A stretch of 61,119 bases of DNA from Lojkania enalia (Eukaryota > Ascomycota > Dothideomycetes > Pleosporales), in the NCBI GenBank assembly GCA_010094045.1, contig ML986664.1:139440-200558 (forward strand), in the 5' to 3' direction. Below, in pieces: positions 13,700 to 23,559 of the stretch. The translations under genes and the position numbers were made by a program. Within the stretch, counting starts at the first letter, position 1; each line of letters starts with the position of its first letter. Under the pieces are notes generated by a model, which saw only the letters and a program-made list of their open reading frames with translations, did no database searches and was not told the DNA's origin.

Positions 13700-14236
13700 C
13701 TAAGCTGGGTAGGTTGAGGAGAAAGCCATTGCTGAAGAATAAGCACAGAAATAGCCGGTTTTGAAGTCTAAGTTAGAGGATTTAGACAATTTTTGGTCTA
13801 GTGTCTCCATTTCGACTGCTCGGTATTCTCTCAAGGTGTTCACCTTGGGCTAGATGAATGGATTACGTCCCGCTTTGGCCAACGCTTCGCTATAGTTGAT
13901 GTAGTTGAATTCGACCTCTTCTCCAGTCGTTTCCAATGAGCTATTGGACATGAAAAAGTTCTTAATCTCTAAGGAACTCGTGTTATCGGCATTAATGACC
14001 GTATCGATGTAGATATCTTCTTGCCACTAAGGGGCCAAAAATATTTCCTAGGGTGCTTCCAGCATCAGTTTGAGCACGGAAATATTCAGTGCTATTGATT
14101 CGAGTTCAAGCGATAGAAATAGGCAGGTCCCCGTCTTGATTTCGCCCGCGATAATACTCTTGTGTATGAAGGGCTTAGCGACAGCGATTTTCTCGTTAGT
14201 TTGTGGCTCATTCGTAGCAGGCTTGACAATTACTCA
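13700..14236 (-). pseudogene. Unassigned frame interrupted by three TAG stops
   Basis: One minus-strand frame runs about 178 codons to a TAG at 13702-13700. It is interrupted only by TAG codons at 14050-14048, 14029-14027 and 13852-13850, all in the same phase. The reading is rich in Glu/Ser/Leu and looks like soluble protein (for example TLREYRAVEMETLDQKL), with no domain I recognise. TAG is what CAG becomes under CpA-to-TpA mutation, so one interpretation is a once-open gene hit lightly by RIP. Its stop lies 6 bp from LTR-F copy 1, so it could be the 3' end of that repeat's lost internal region; this is inference. Confidence 0.4.
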
Positions 14237-14942
14237 AACTTAATGATGATACTTTCACTGACTTTGCTTTGCCACAGTAAGCTCCTGGAAGCTGACTGCT
14301 TTATTGGAGGAGTGGAGTAAAAAGAAATATATCGTTGAAGTCAAAAGAAAGAGCTGATGCGGAGGCGGAGTCCTCTTGATGAGGCTATGAGCAGGGTGAG
14401 TTGGAGCAAGCCCTATCTCCGAAATAGTTCTACCTCTAGAGTTTAGGTTGCCTAGAACGTTCATAGCTGGAGCATTGACACGTTAACTGGCGATTTCATA
14501 TTGATGGCGCAATGTGAAACTCACAAAAGCAAGAAAGCTCGGAACTAGAGGAAGGCGAAGTAGAAGTGCCAAAGATAGTTTCAGATTTAGCTTCGCTGAG
14601 TACTCATCATAGTATTAGGTGGCGTGCAAGTGAATGCTAAGACTACTAGCCAGCGCAGTTTTTTGTGGCAAAGTTGGAGCGAATGAGGATCTCAATACAG
14701 GGATACAAATTAGAAATGCGGAAGCATGCACTCTTGTAGTCGTCAGTCAACTTCAGAATCATGCTCTCCAGCGAATTACGTTTAGTCTACTCCGAATTTT
14801 CGAGGCCTTCGGTGACAACAACGCGGTATTACTCGGAGTACAGCGCCTACATACAATTATGTTTCAAAAGTTCTGATTATCTCGCTTAGAATGCCTCTTT
14901 TGGATGGGAACCCCATGCGAATTGACGTTATTTACAACAACA
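14237..14942. other. No supported gene
   Basis: Short frames at 14255-14464 (minus) and 14634-14876 (plus) have no recognisable motif and no splice context. This stretch separates the unassigned relic from the Tc1/mariner relic and may contain the latter's downstream terminal region, but I could not find a matching terminal inverted repeat. Confidence 0.4.
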
Positions 14943-16120
14943 TTAAGGAACGAATCGAGCAGATTTTCGGTGTTTTGAGGTATCAATTAAGTACCATGTT
15001 TGCAAGCTCCTCGCTTTGATTACTGCCTTAACCCTTTCCGGAATACTGTGCGCAAACTTCCTGAGCAGGCCATCAGGCAGCCGCCGCCAAGAATCCTTCA
15101 CTGTATTACTAAATCGATCCCAATCCCCCTCTCCTCTGCCGATAGTGGCCATGTCTAGATAGAGCTTATGGAGTAGTCACTTAAGGGGACACCAGAGGTG
15201 CTCAATCTAGTTAAGGTTTGGTGAGTTACTCAATGTTCAGCCAGTTAATCTCGAGCCAGATTTGTAGTATAGATAGGCGCGTTACCTTGCACCGAAACGT
15301 CCCTACGCCGAAGTTATGGCAGTAGAACTTCCTCTAAAGCCTCCACATAGCTCTAGGCCGAATAGTCATAGCGCCTAGCCTTTAGATTCCTCTCCATTGC
15401 CACCAATTTATTCCTTCCTACTCTACCCGTAAGGGTTACCTAAAGCAACCGCATATTATTTATAAAGAGCTCTTACGTCAGTCCTTCATATAAATTGACT
15501 CAGGATAGTATTTCTCTTAAGGAAAGCGCCAGCTCCACTCCCTACCGCTCCCACCGTCAATCTGAATTAAAGCCTCATCCGAGGGCTTGACTATTCGCCT
15601 CTCCCATGGGTATCGGGCGGTGCTAGCGCGCGAATTAAAGTCGCTGGTGGGCGGTTTTGCGCGTCAATTTTGGCATGATAGCCGCCCTACCATGAACAAG
15701 GTCCCTAGTCCTGAGAATCCTCCAGATAGTAATCCTAGACAGGTGTTGCATAGCAGGCATAGTTGCTAACTCCCTATAGTTTTTTTCCGCTGTTTTATAG
15801 CTAGCTGATAGAGCAATTGATACGCATAGCGATTGGATTCTTTTGGGCTGTCGTTTCGGCGAAGGCTATTAACCGTACCACTCTCCTTCCATCTCCTTGT
15901 TGTGTGTTGGACAGCACTTCGTGAATAATTGAACGCGGCTGCAGATTCTTCCTGCTTCCACCCATCTTCTAGTTTAAATATAATTGATGCACGCATCTTA
16001 GATGAAATCTCTTCATTTATTCTTCTATTTCCACTAAGTTTCTTAGCCAAACGAGCGTTATAGTGTTGAGGTAGGCATAGTTGATTATCGGTAGGTGTTT
16101 GATGCGTCGACTCGATTTTG
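14943..16120 (-). pseudogene. Tc1/mariner-type transposase relic
   Basis: Read on the minus strand. An N-terminal helix-turn-helix (about 16040-15850) shows RASIIFKLEDGW, SAAAFNYSRSAVQ and RRWKESGTVNS, typical of Tc1-family DNA binding. A frameshift at an A-run near 15780 leads into ELATMPAMQHLSRITIWRIL and the start of the catalytic region. Near 15270 a segment with NAPIYTTNLARD matches the DNAPIHT-type catalytic block. The C-terminus (15152-14943) is open and reads GEGDWDRFSNTVKDSW and SIPERVKAVIKA, as in family members. Several frameshifts and stops make it dead. Its base composition is normal, so it decayed without heavy RIP. Confidence 0.82.
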
Positions 16121-16468
16121 TGGGGTACTAAACAAGATGGTTTAGATTTTTGCACCAGTACAGCATCAGCCGTGAGCGCAATAATATCGAAGACTGGGGG
16201 GTTTCCTACCATGTTTTACGTGTAGCTCTCGAATCAACCAGTTGAAATGAGCACAGATGTATGCGCCTCACTCCATCCAATTGTTCGGACCGTCGCAAGT
16301 ATCTCAGTAGTCTCCATGTCTCGCAAACTGATACAGAGGATGGGGACTTATGCACTGTTCGGCTACAAAAGATAAGAAAAATGATGAAGTTAGCGTAGAA
16401 AGTGAGAAAGTGGACGGTTTCGTAGGGGTTTGTGCTTCTCTTAAATTCTATTGACTTCCAGCACATAT

Positions 16469-16631
16469 TGTTGAGCTGTGGTAGACAGAGTGGGAGGAAG
16501 CATATATTGTTGCTTGCTTGGTGGAGCGCGCTCTCAAGAAGAACTATCTAAATAGAGCTAGTCCTAATCGGGACTAGTCTACAAACGCCGATGTTTGTGA
16601 GGTCTATCACCTCGATATCCACCCTCCAACA
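16469..16631 (-). mobile_element. Solo Copia LTR, unmutated
   Basis: 163 bp beginning TGTTGAGCTG and ending CCTCCAACA, with perfect 5-bp target duplications CATAT at 16464-16468 and 16632-16636. It is the reverse complement of the Copia LTRs at 26254-26417, 56274-56437 and 56964-57122 but keeps the C and G positions those copies have lost. It therefore gives the near-original LTR sequence. Solo state implies LTR-LTR recombination removed the body. Confidence 0.93.
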
Positions 16632-16636
16632 CATAT

Positions 16637-17837
16637 CATAGCCTTTGAGTTAGGCAATCACCCCCTAACCATCCTACTTCACCTATCGTTCCCTCATATT
16701 GCCCCCGCTACCATCTGCTAGCACCATCATGCGTCTCTCGGGCCGTGCACCTCGGACAATGTATATAAAACTCCCTTCTTCTGTCCTCTATCTTTTCTCT
16801 GTTTTTCTTTAATTCATACTAACCTTTTCGGGGAACTGGCGGTTAAGAATACCAGAACCAGTTGCGACCCATTGCATTTCACAGCGCGAAAGGGTCGCAA
16901 CTCGATTCTACTTCAGTGGATAGCCAGTACAATTTTGCTTGTTCACACTCTGGGGTTTCATTTACTCCTATGTCTTCCGATGTAGTGTTGAAGGAGATAT
17001 TTTTTTTTTGCTTGAGATTATTGCATCGCTTGGTGTTGTAGTGTTGCGCCTCACTGTCCAGCTCATGTCGCATACCCATGGTATGGCTTGGGACTTGTTG
17101 CCACTGTGCCTTGATGATTCGAAGGAGCCACCAATGGCTTCCTTATGCTATCGATAGCCCTATCAAGCCACTAACCTCTCAGGAAGTCGGGAATAACGAG
17201 AAAGATCAATTGACTACCCTAGAGTAACTGAGTAATCGACTTGAGCTCTCAAATGGAAAACTAAGCCACATTGTGATGACTCATTACACGGTATAGCACA
17301 TCGCATTGTCTAGGCTTTGTAAATAAGTTCAGCAAAGATGCTTCACAGCATTAAGTTCAAGATTTTGTTTGGGGCCAGCTAAGTAAATCTGGGTCATACC
17401 GGGCAATATGAAGGGTAGAGACCCTCTGCGAGCGCAGCTTAGAGCTGGAATGTAGATTTACATATTTTCTCCGGTAGAAGTTTTCTATCCAGCAATAAAG
17501 GTTAGACAGCTTTTGACATAATGTCCTGAACCATACTACCTAATTCTACGCATTGGACCAAGGAACCGCTCTCGCCGAGTCAGATTCGCGGAGCGGCACA
17601 TTCGTACCAGCTACCTCATCGAGTTCTCAGCCGCGATCAAATTATTCTTAGAGATAATAACGGTTCTTCGAAACGGACCTCTCGAGTACAGCGACAACGG
17701 AGTCAATTATCCATTCGTAGTGCTGTCCATTGTGTCTGGCAAGTCGATCTGCAATCCATCCCGTGCTTAGCTCCTACGTTTTCCATATTGTACATTACCA
17801 TTCAACGCAGCTCAACAACTTAACCAATCTCTAGGCC
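16637..17837. other. Intergenic; promoter-like segment and hairpin, no supported gene
   Basis: A TATA-like motif near 16760 (TGTATATAAAACTCC) followed by a pyrimidine-rich run looks like a core promoter or LTR U3/R, but no LTR partner was found in the window. Downstream to 17837 all frames are interrupted. Two overlapping frames (16879-17079 minus, 16939-17157 plus) have no recognisable motif. Confidence 0.4.
16860..16902. repeat. Perfect 11-bp inverted repeat (hairpin)
   Basis: AGTTGCGACCC at 16860-16870 is repeated in inverse at 16892-16902 with a 21-nt loop. The role is unknown. It lies ~100 bp downstream of the promoter-like segment. Confidence 0.6.
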
Positions 17838-17957
17838 AACCAGGATAAGTTTGATGGGGGGAAGGCGATGCATGAGAGGGCGTTGAAAGGATATGAGAAG
17901 GTTTGGAGTCTTGACCATAAATGAAAACTCCAAACAGTTGTGCAGGTTAGTTACAGC
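17838..17957 (+). pseudogene. Tetratricopeptide (kinesin-light-chain type) repeat fragment
   Basis: A single + frame reads KAMHERALKGYEKVWSLDHK followed by a TGA and then LQTVVQV. This matches the TPR_10/TPR_12 repeat consensus (RALEGYEKxLGxxHPxTLxTV) common in fungal NLR-like and kinesin-light-chain-like proteins. Only about one repeat is visible; nothing upstream extends it. The stop replaces the usual His-Pro-x-Thr position. It is best read as a leftover of a larger gene. Confidence 0.55.
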
Positions 17958-18412
17958 TTTGCTAGCGGGAGCGACCGAAGGTCTATGAGCTGTAATCAAC
18001 CAATTGTAGGAACTGGCTATAGGAACGTAAGAAGCGTCAAGTCTTCAAACTACAATATAACTAATCTAATGATGTATGATACTATATAAAGATGTAGTAG
18101 AGATTTTTTCCAATCATTGTTACTGAAGCTGTCACTTCCAAGTATTGTCATTTATGGCTTTATTGTGCGTGACGAGCATTACGGTATTATTCGTACTAAA
18201 TACTGTCGTAAAACAAGCACACTAGTTACCCATGAATTCCTTGCGACTGTCCTCGGACCCCTTCGGGCCACGACTGTGCTCCCTCTCTGCTCAAGGGATT
18301 TATATTCTTGCGACTATAAGAATGATACCACTTACGGCCATTTATCAATATTAGCATCCCAGGTAAAATAGGGTGGCTCGCTTCCTGATTCGCGCGGCTA
18401 TAGATTTGATTT
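17958..18412. other. Intergenic, upstream of GH43; nothing supported
   Basis: A frame at 18117-18371 has no recognisable motif and lies in the likely upstream regulatory region of the GH43 gene. Confidence 0.4.
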
Positions 18413-18590
18413 GGCTAATAATAGTTGCTTGCGGTTATTCATCGCGCCAATAATTATCCACGTATGATAGCACAGCTCGCCTAATCCGAGGCCCGTGAAA
18501 TTGTTGAAAGACGTTAAGTGAGGAGCGATTATTTTACAATGAGATGACGGCCTGATATTATGGGGATGAGCAACTTTTACATATAATAAA
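18413..18590 (+). promoter_or_regulatory. Putative GH43 promoter: XlnR-type site, CCAAT box, TATA box
   Basis: GGCTAA at 18413-18418 matches the core of the XlnR/Xyr1 activator site of xylanolytic genes. CCAAT at 18447-18451 could bind the HAP/CBC complex. ATATAATAAA at about 18581-18590 is a TATA-like element ~100 bp upstream of the GH43 ATG. Each motif is short, so chance matches are possible. The order and distance are what a fungal cell-wall-degrading gene would show. Confidence 0.4.
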
Positions 18591-18690
18591 TACATACACC
18601 CCCTTCAAAATCCTTTGCTCAAGTTTCACCATTCTCTCTTGACAACGCGAAGCTTTCATCGCACCGAGCGTGGAGCCATCGTCGTTGGCA

Positions 18691-20018
18691 ATGTTTTCTC
18701 GGCTCTCCTCCGCGTTAGCCGCACTCGCCGCACTGGCCGGACCATTCCTAGCCCTTGCTAGCCCTGTCGTTCCCCGGAACTTGGCTTCGAGACAGGAGAC
18801 AAAATGGAATTTCACTGATTATGCGTACTTCTACGTGAGCGATGCCTCGTCTAAATGGCGTGTACGAGAGCGATGTGTGGCTAACCGCACGCAAAGTTTA
18901 GAGGTGAGCGCCGACCCAACGGCGAGCAGGTCCACATTGCCGTCAGCAACAACAACGATCCGGGCTCGTGGACCACGCTAAACAACGGTAACCCAATCTT
19001 GATTTCCAACGTCGGCTACAAGGGTATTAGGGACCCTGTCCTAATTCCCAACCATGACCGTTCCAAGTACTGGGTGATCAGCACGGTATGGATTGGATGC
19101 GCGGCGACTTAAAGTGCTGGTAGTGAGCTGACTAGGATGCGCACGTGTAGGACCTCAAGGTTTACGACTACGGCTGGAATAGCGGCTTCTGTTTCACGTG
19201 CCAGGGCACACACCAAATCGTCATTTGGGAGTCCGAAGATCTTATCAACTGGACCGGGCCAACTCATCCCATCGTGTCACCCGACAATGCTGGCATGACT
19301 TGGGCGCCCGACGCGATCTGGCACCCGGAGAAGAAGGCCTACCAAGTGTTTTGGACCTCGAAACTAGACGGTAACAGTGCGCTGCACATTATGCGGAGCT
19401 TCACCACCGACTTTAAGAACTTCACTATCGGCGAGCGTTACGTGGACAGGGGCATGGACGCGACCATCGCCCACGACGACAGCACCGGAAACTACTATTT
19501 CATTTCCAAGAATGGCCCTGGAAACGGAATAGAGCACAATGTGGCCAATAGTCTCGAAGGGCCCTGGAGAAAAATCTCGGACCGGATCGGACTAAGTAAG
19601 ATGCAGGCAGGTGAAGGCCCGTTAATCTTCAAAAACAATGTAAATCCCAACAAGGTGAGCGATTCATGCTCCGGCCCGCCCATATAGATATTATTCCACT
19701 CTATACCTCACAAGAAATTGCCCATTGTGAGATCGGAATCCTCTAACGACTCACAGTGGCATCTCTGGATCGATGCTTACTTGGACGGCGGCCGCTACAT
19801 TCCCTTCGAAACCGATGACGTCGAGTCTGGCCAGTGGATGCCATCCCAGGGCTATGGATTACCTGCGGATCCGCGACATGGATCTGTTGTTCCAATGTAA
19901 GTTCTTAAGATAACATATTTTGCTTTAAATATTTAATAATAATGAACTTTGAAGAACTGCGGCCGAGCGCGAGGCTCTAATGACTTTAAGCGAGAATATG
20001 ATCGCTGGAAAGAAGTAG
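18691..20018 (+). CDS. Secreted glycoside hydrolase family 43 protein (five exons, 360 aa)
   Basis: Probable exo-acting arabinofuranosidase/xylosidase-type enzyme on plant cell-wall polysaccharides outside the cell. Exons: 18691-18834, 18897-19085, 19151-19654, 19715-19896, 19955-20018. All introns are 58-65 nt with GT...AG and good branch points (GCTAAC in intron 1, GCTGAC in intron 2), and phases close exactly to a TAG stop. The signal peptide is residues 1-24 (MFSRLSSALAALAAL...). Family landmarks are GIRDP (D94, likely base), IVIWESEDLINW, WAPDAIW, GMDATI (D214, likely pKa modulator), GEGPLIF (E266, likely acid) and DPRHGSVVP near the end. The start at 18691 gives a clean signal peptide; an in-frame ATG at 18670 would add 7 residues. 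Intron 1 ends in CAAAG, the least typical acceptor. Substrate is not decidable from sequence. Confidence 0.88.
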
Positions 20019-20964
20019 ATAATATGTTCGCGATTCAGGCCGGACTGTCACCGATCCCTATTGCCCTATGTACATAGTACGTAAAGCTATTAGATTATAC
20101 GCTTAGTTCCGACCTTCAAATCTTATTACTTGATTGATAGGGAATTTATCTGGAGATTATATACACTATCGCCAGTGCCGACCGTCCCTAACGGGCCGAA
20201 AAGCCTTGGCTCACTGGCAAGCCTACTGGTGAAGCTACTCACAAGCAGCTAACTTGTAATCCTCATTATTTTGATGGCCGTGAGAGTATCCTCTGCTACG
20301 CCTCTTAGGGGAGGCAGCATTCACTAAGGAGGACAAACTACAGGGACCCTGTGAGCTTGCAATTGGTCCATACTGAACCGCAGAGAGAGCCCCAACCTAT
20401 ATTTTCGACGACTTCGGTGGAACAAGTCCGGTTACGGAAGCTTAACGACACCACTGGACACTCCTTCAACCGATTGTCGGAAACCAAAGCCCGGAATGCC
20501 CGCCCTAGCACCGAGAGTTAGGTAAGCCCATGCCCATGCCTATGCCTATGCCTATGCCTTCAACACTATATTCATATCCCCAGCCCCTCCACGCACACTA
20601 CTCGCCAAATCTAAAGCCCCTGCATTATTTGAGGTCTCTATAGCAAACACACAATCACTAGCGATACTCTAAGTGTCTTGATTAGCATGTGGTTAGGCTT
20701 TGTCTTCGGATTACGTCATCCTCGTGCAACTGCTTGTAGGGAGCTGGTCGAATAATGACTCTTTGAATCGACGCCAACATCTACAATGGCGAGTACCTGC
20801 AGCATCAACTCTAATAGGGTCTTCCGGCTAGATATATGAAGAGATAAAAGTGAATGGCGCCTGAGGCATCTAGTAGCCACTGTGGCCCATCCTGGACTTA
20901 AGCCGGAAAGCCTTCTAGGGTACTTCTTAGCTAGGAGCAATATGTGATATGCCGATGTATATTC
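20019..20964. other. Intergenic; decayed DNA with a hexanucleotide repeat
   Basis: Between GH43 and the MFS relic. All frames are interrupted. The N-terminal half expected for the MFS transporter should lie here but I could not recognise it, so it is deleted or too diverged. A short tandem repeat lies at 20527-20559. Confidence 0.45.
20527..20559 (+). repeat. Hexanucleotide microsatellite (CCYATG)n
   Basis: Two CCCATG units followed by three CCTATG units and a partial unit. Confidence 0.85.
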
Positions 20965-21714
20965 TTTAATCTGTAGCGTAGAGAATAACTCCTACGATAC
21001 CCATTACCAGTTGCGCTATCGCAGGTCCCTAACTAGTAGGGCCCTCTCCGGGAGCCGTCGCCACCTTCGCGGATGTCCCCCTTGCCTAGCGCCCGGTTTA
21101 CCCAAGTATGACTGGCTCCGTGTACAGTATCGCCTCCGTCATAGGCTCCCTTCTCGGAGGTGTATTTACGGACAAGGTCACTTGGAGATAGTGCTTCTAC
21201 ATTGGCCTCCCAATTGGAGCAGTCACTATCATTGTAATTGCTATATACTTCTAATGCACAGCGAATGCCGTAGTTCAAGGATGAGTAATTAGCCAAGCGC
21301 ATCTGGCAGTTCGATCCCATCGAACCTGTCTTTTTCGTGCCAACCATCTACCTCCTCGCCCTCCAATGGAGCGGTAGGAACTAAGCCTAAGATAACGGCC
21401 GAATTATTGCGCTATTCGATGTCTTCGGCATTCTCATAGCCATCTTCATGTTCATCCAGCACCGCAGGCAAGATCTTGCTTCTTTCCATCCGCGTATCAT
21501 TAGAAAGTGCCCCGTCCAGGCTTCGGCTTCCTCGCATCCCTCTACTAACTACCCATTTGGTTCCAGGCTGTTAAGCGCGTGAGTGCAGTCAATTCTGGCT
21601 TGATGAACTTACCGCTGCTTATTACTATTATCGTGTTTAGTTTGTTGGTACACAGTTTAGTTAAGTACTTTGGTTGGTACACCCCTTTTATCATGGCATA
21701 TACGATCTTGATTT

Positions 21715-21917
21715 TGTGGTGAGAGGCGAATCTTGTCTCAGGGAGGGAGATGAGGAGCTGAACTGGTTGATTGAAGATGGCCAGCGGGCCATATTTATGT
21801 ACATGAAAAAGGGGTATATCAGCTGATATCCAGCGTGATATCCGGCGTGATATCGACCGTGATATCGTACGTCGATATCTAATACAGCTCGGCAGACTAG
21901 CCAAAATCCCCATAACA
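21715..21917 (-). mobile_element. LTR-F copy 2, inserted in the MFS relic
   Basis: 203 bp with ends TGTGGTGAG...CATAACA, flanked by a perfect 5-bp duplication GATTT (21710-21714 and 21918-21922). Removing it and one duplication rejoins the MFS reading between its MAYTILI-type helix and the block before IGYQIL. TG...CA ends and a 5-bp duplication point to a solo LTR. An inverted copy is at 13520-13694. Confidence 0.82.
21825..21879. repeat. 12-bp minisatellite with GATATC cores
   Basis: GATATC recurs at 21825, 21837, 21849, 21861 and 21874, spaced 12, 12, 12 and 13 bp, inside LTR-F copy 2. Copy 1 has only three units. Confidence 0.85.
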
Positions 21918-22339
21918 GATTTCTATGAGGTGCGACCTGGTCTCTACTTTCTAACCTTCGACAGATCATCCAGTTAGGATCGGTTACCAGATCCTAACTA
22001 GTATCGGCGATGGCCTCCGTGCGCAATAGCCTATAGTCGCGGTTCAAACCAATCTCAAAATTGGTGATGTCCTGACAGCGGCCTCCATTATTATCTTCCT
22101 GCACACCCTAGGCGGTGCAATCTGCGTCCCAATCGCACAAAACGTCTTCCGAAACAAGCTCGTCGAGTATGTACTTGAGTACGTCTCCGTTCCCTAATAG
22201 CAAATTTACTATTGCCCCGTGCCCTCTCTCTGCGACCTACGACAGCGGTGTCCTACAGCATCTTGTCACATGTTTCTACTATCCTATTATAGTTGGTCTG
22301 TTTTCAGGCCTATATAGTCTCGCCATTGCCAGCTTCTAG

Positions 22340-22864
22340 CGAAGCAGGCCACCTACCCTCCTTCAATATATCAATATTTGCCTCAGCAATTGATGCTCCC
22401 TGATACGCGACACATCTGTTATATTTAGACTCCGGATTGGCTTCCTTCCTAAACATCAGTTTCAACATGGTCTCATGCCAGTATTCTGCAGCGTTTAGTA
22501 GCGGTGACTATTCTTACGCACCAGATGCCCTCGCCAGACACAGATATATTTTTTCCGCGATACTTTGAGTGGCCGAGATCCCTCGGATTGAGAAGCTCGA
22601 AACCATAGCCCTTCATCCTCGCCAAATATACTCTGTCTTTAAGATGGCCCCCACATCTATTATGCGTAATTTCTCATGTATTTATTGTTCACGGCCATGG
22701 CCCCACTCAGGGTTCTATGGGGGTCTAGAGGGATTATCTTCCCCATATTGGAGAATGCAGCTAGAGAGGTTGTGACAAGGTCTTCGAGGGTCGTCAAATA
22801 ACACCCAGAGGAGGAGAATATGGTCATCTGAAGACTTCATTATTTCTTCCTAGAGTCAAAGGTA
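22340..22864. other. No supported gene
   Basis: Between the MFS and hAT relics. It probably includes the decayed N-terminal part of the hAT element, but no motif was recognised. Confidence 0.4.
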
Positions 22865-23559
22865 TGTTCCAATCTATAAATTCATCCTAGAGCACTTCTA
22901 CTTGTTGGATTTCAAGTACGAGGGCGATAAGAACAAGATTCCGACTCTGTATCATGCGGCCTATAGCTCGGCATTCAGAAAGCCGACGATTACTACAAGA
23001 AAACGGACGAATTATCTGCCTATCTTGCTGCCGTTATCCTCTACCCGCAGTATATTGACATAGTTTGGAAGAAACACGAATATTGGACTGCACATCACAA
23101 GGCTGAGGTGCAGAGACCGTGGGAAGCCGAGTACAACAAATACCTCACTTCCGGCGAGGCCCTTCTAACAATGCGGTCCACTGGGCCAAAACTCATTGAG
23201 GCTAGTGGTCCAAAACAGCGGCTCAGTAAGCACCTTCAGGACGCCGATACGCAAATATACGATCCAAAAATAGAATTCGATGATTAATATGAGTGGCATT
23301 GTAAGAGATTACCTATTTCCACTGCGTGAATGAGAAGTTTAATCGGATTCAATGGTGGAAGTCTCAATGCCATCAACTTCTACGGCTTGCGAAGATGACA
23401 ATTGATATATTATGGCCGCCAGCAATGAGCGGCAAGGCGGAGGGGGTCTTCAGTCATTGTAGTAACATTTTAGGGCTGCATAGAGCGCATCTTAAAGCCG
23501 ATACTATTGGTGCAGTCATTCGCCTAAAGCAGTGGGACAAAACTGGAGTCGTTGATTAG
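22865..23559 (+). pseudogene. hAT-family transposase, C-terminal relic
   Basis: Blocks in + order: FKYEGDKNKIPTLYHAAYSS; a frameshift; DDYYKKTDELSAYLAAVIL with YPQY, typical of the region before the dimerisation domain; then an open frame (23326-23559) carrying the hAT C-terminal dimerisation motif, WWKSQCHQLLRLAKMTIDIL followed by FSHCSNILGLHRAHL and a LKQWDK end. Family members have the same order (W-W, L-A, R-x-FS, R-x-L). The N-terminal BED/RNase H-like part was not found. The element is dead but lightly mutated. Confidence 0.82.

Larger units (their letters stand above)
20965..22339 (+). pseudogene. MFS drug:H+ antiporter-type transporter (DHA2-like) relic
   Basis: Membrane exporter remnant. 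Recognisable blocks, in order and mostly one frame: AIAG (21015), then TGSVYSIASVIGSLLGGVF from 21111; FYIGLPIGAVTIIVIAIYF; KRIWQFDPIEP; a segment like LPIWFQAVKRVSAVNSGLMN near 21550-21610; IGYQILTSIGDGL near 21980; IIIFLHTLGGAICVPIAQN near 22090-22140; and a C-terminal helix to 22339. These match the middle and C-terminal helices of 14-TMS fungal exporters. Several stops (TAG/TAA) are present, the N-terminal helices are missing, and a 203-bp LTR-like insertion at 21715-21917 splits the gene. It is not functional. Confidence 0.82.

Noticed and set aside
16206..16466. 86-codon minus frame next to the solo Copia LTR
   Set aside because: No motif, and the LTR at 16469 inserted right beside it without evidence of a coding target.
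18117..18815. Frames 18117-18371 (plus), 18398-18595 and 18558-18815 (minus)
   Set aside because: They lie in the GH43 upstream region or antisense to its signal peptide; no family resemblance.
18838..18981. GH43 as a pseudogene (frame ends at a stop before 18985)
   Set aside because: A 62-nt intron with GTGAGC donor and GCTAAC branch point (18835-18896) restores the family reading FRGE...NGEQ, and all later introns close.
19148..19150. In-frame TAG in GH43
   Set aside because: It is the acceptor of intron 2 (19086-19150); splicing there gives ST-DLKVYDYGW, which fits the family.
20716..21347. Frames at 20716-20940 (minus), 21011-21292 (plus) and 21033-21347 (minus)
   Set aside because: The latter two overlap the MFS reading in a different frame and carry no motif; the first has no recognisable content.
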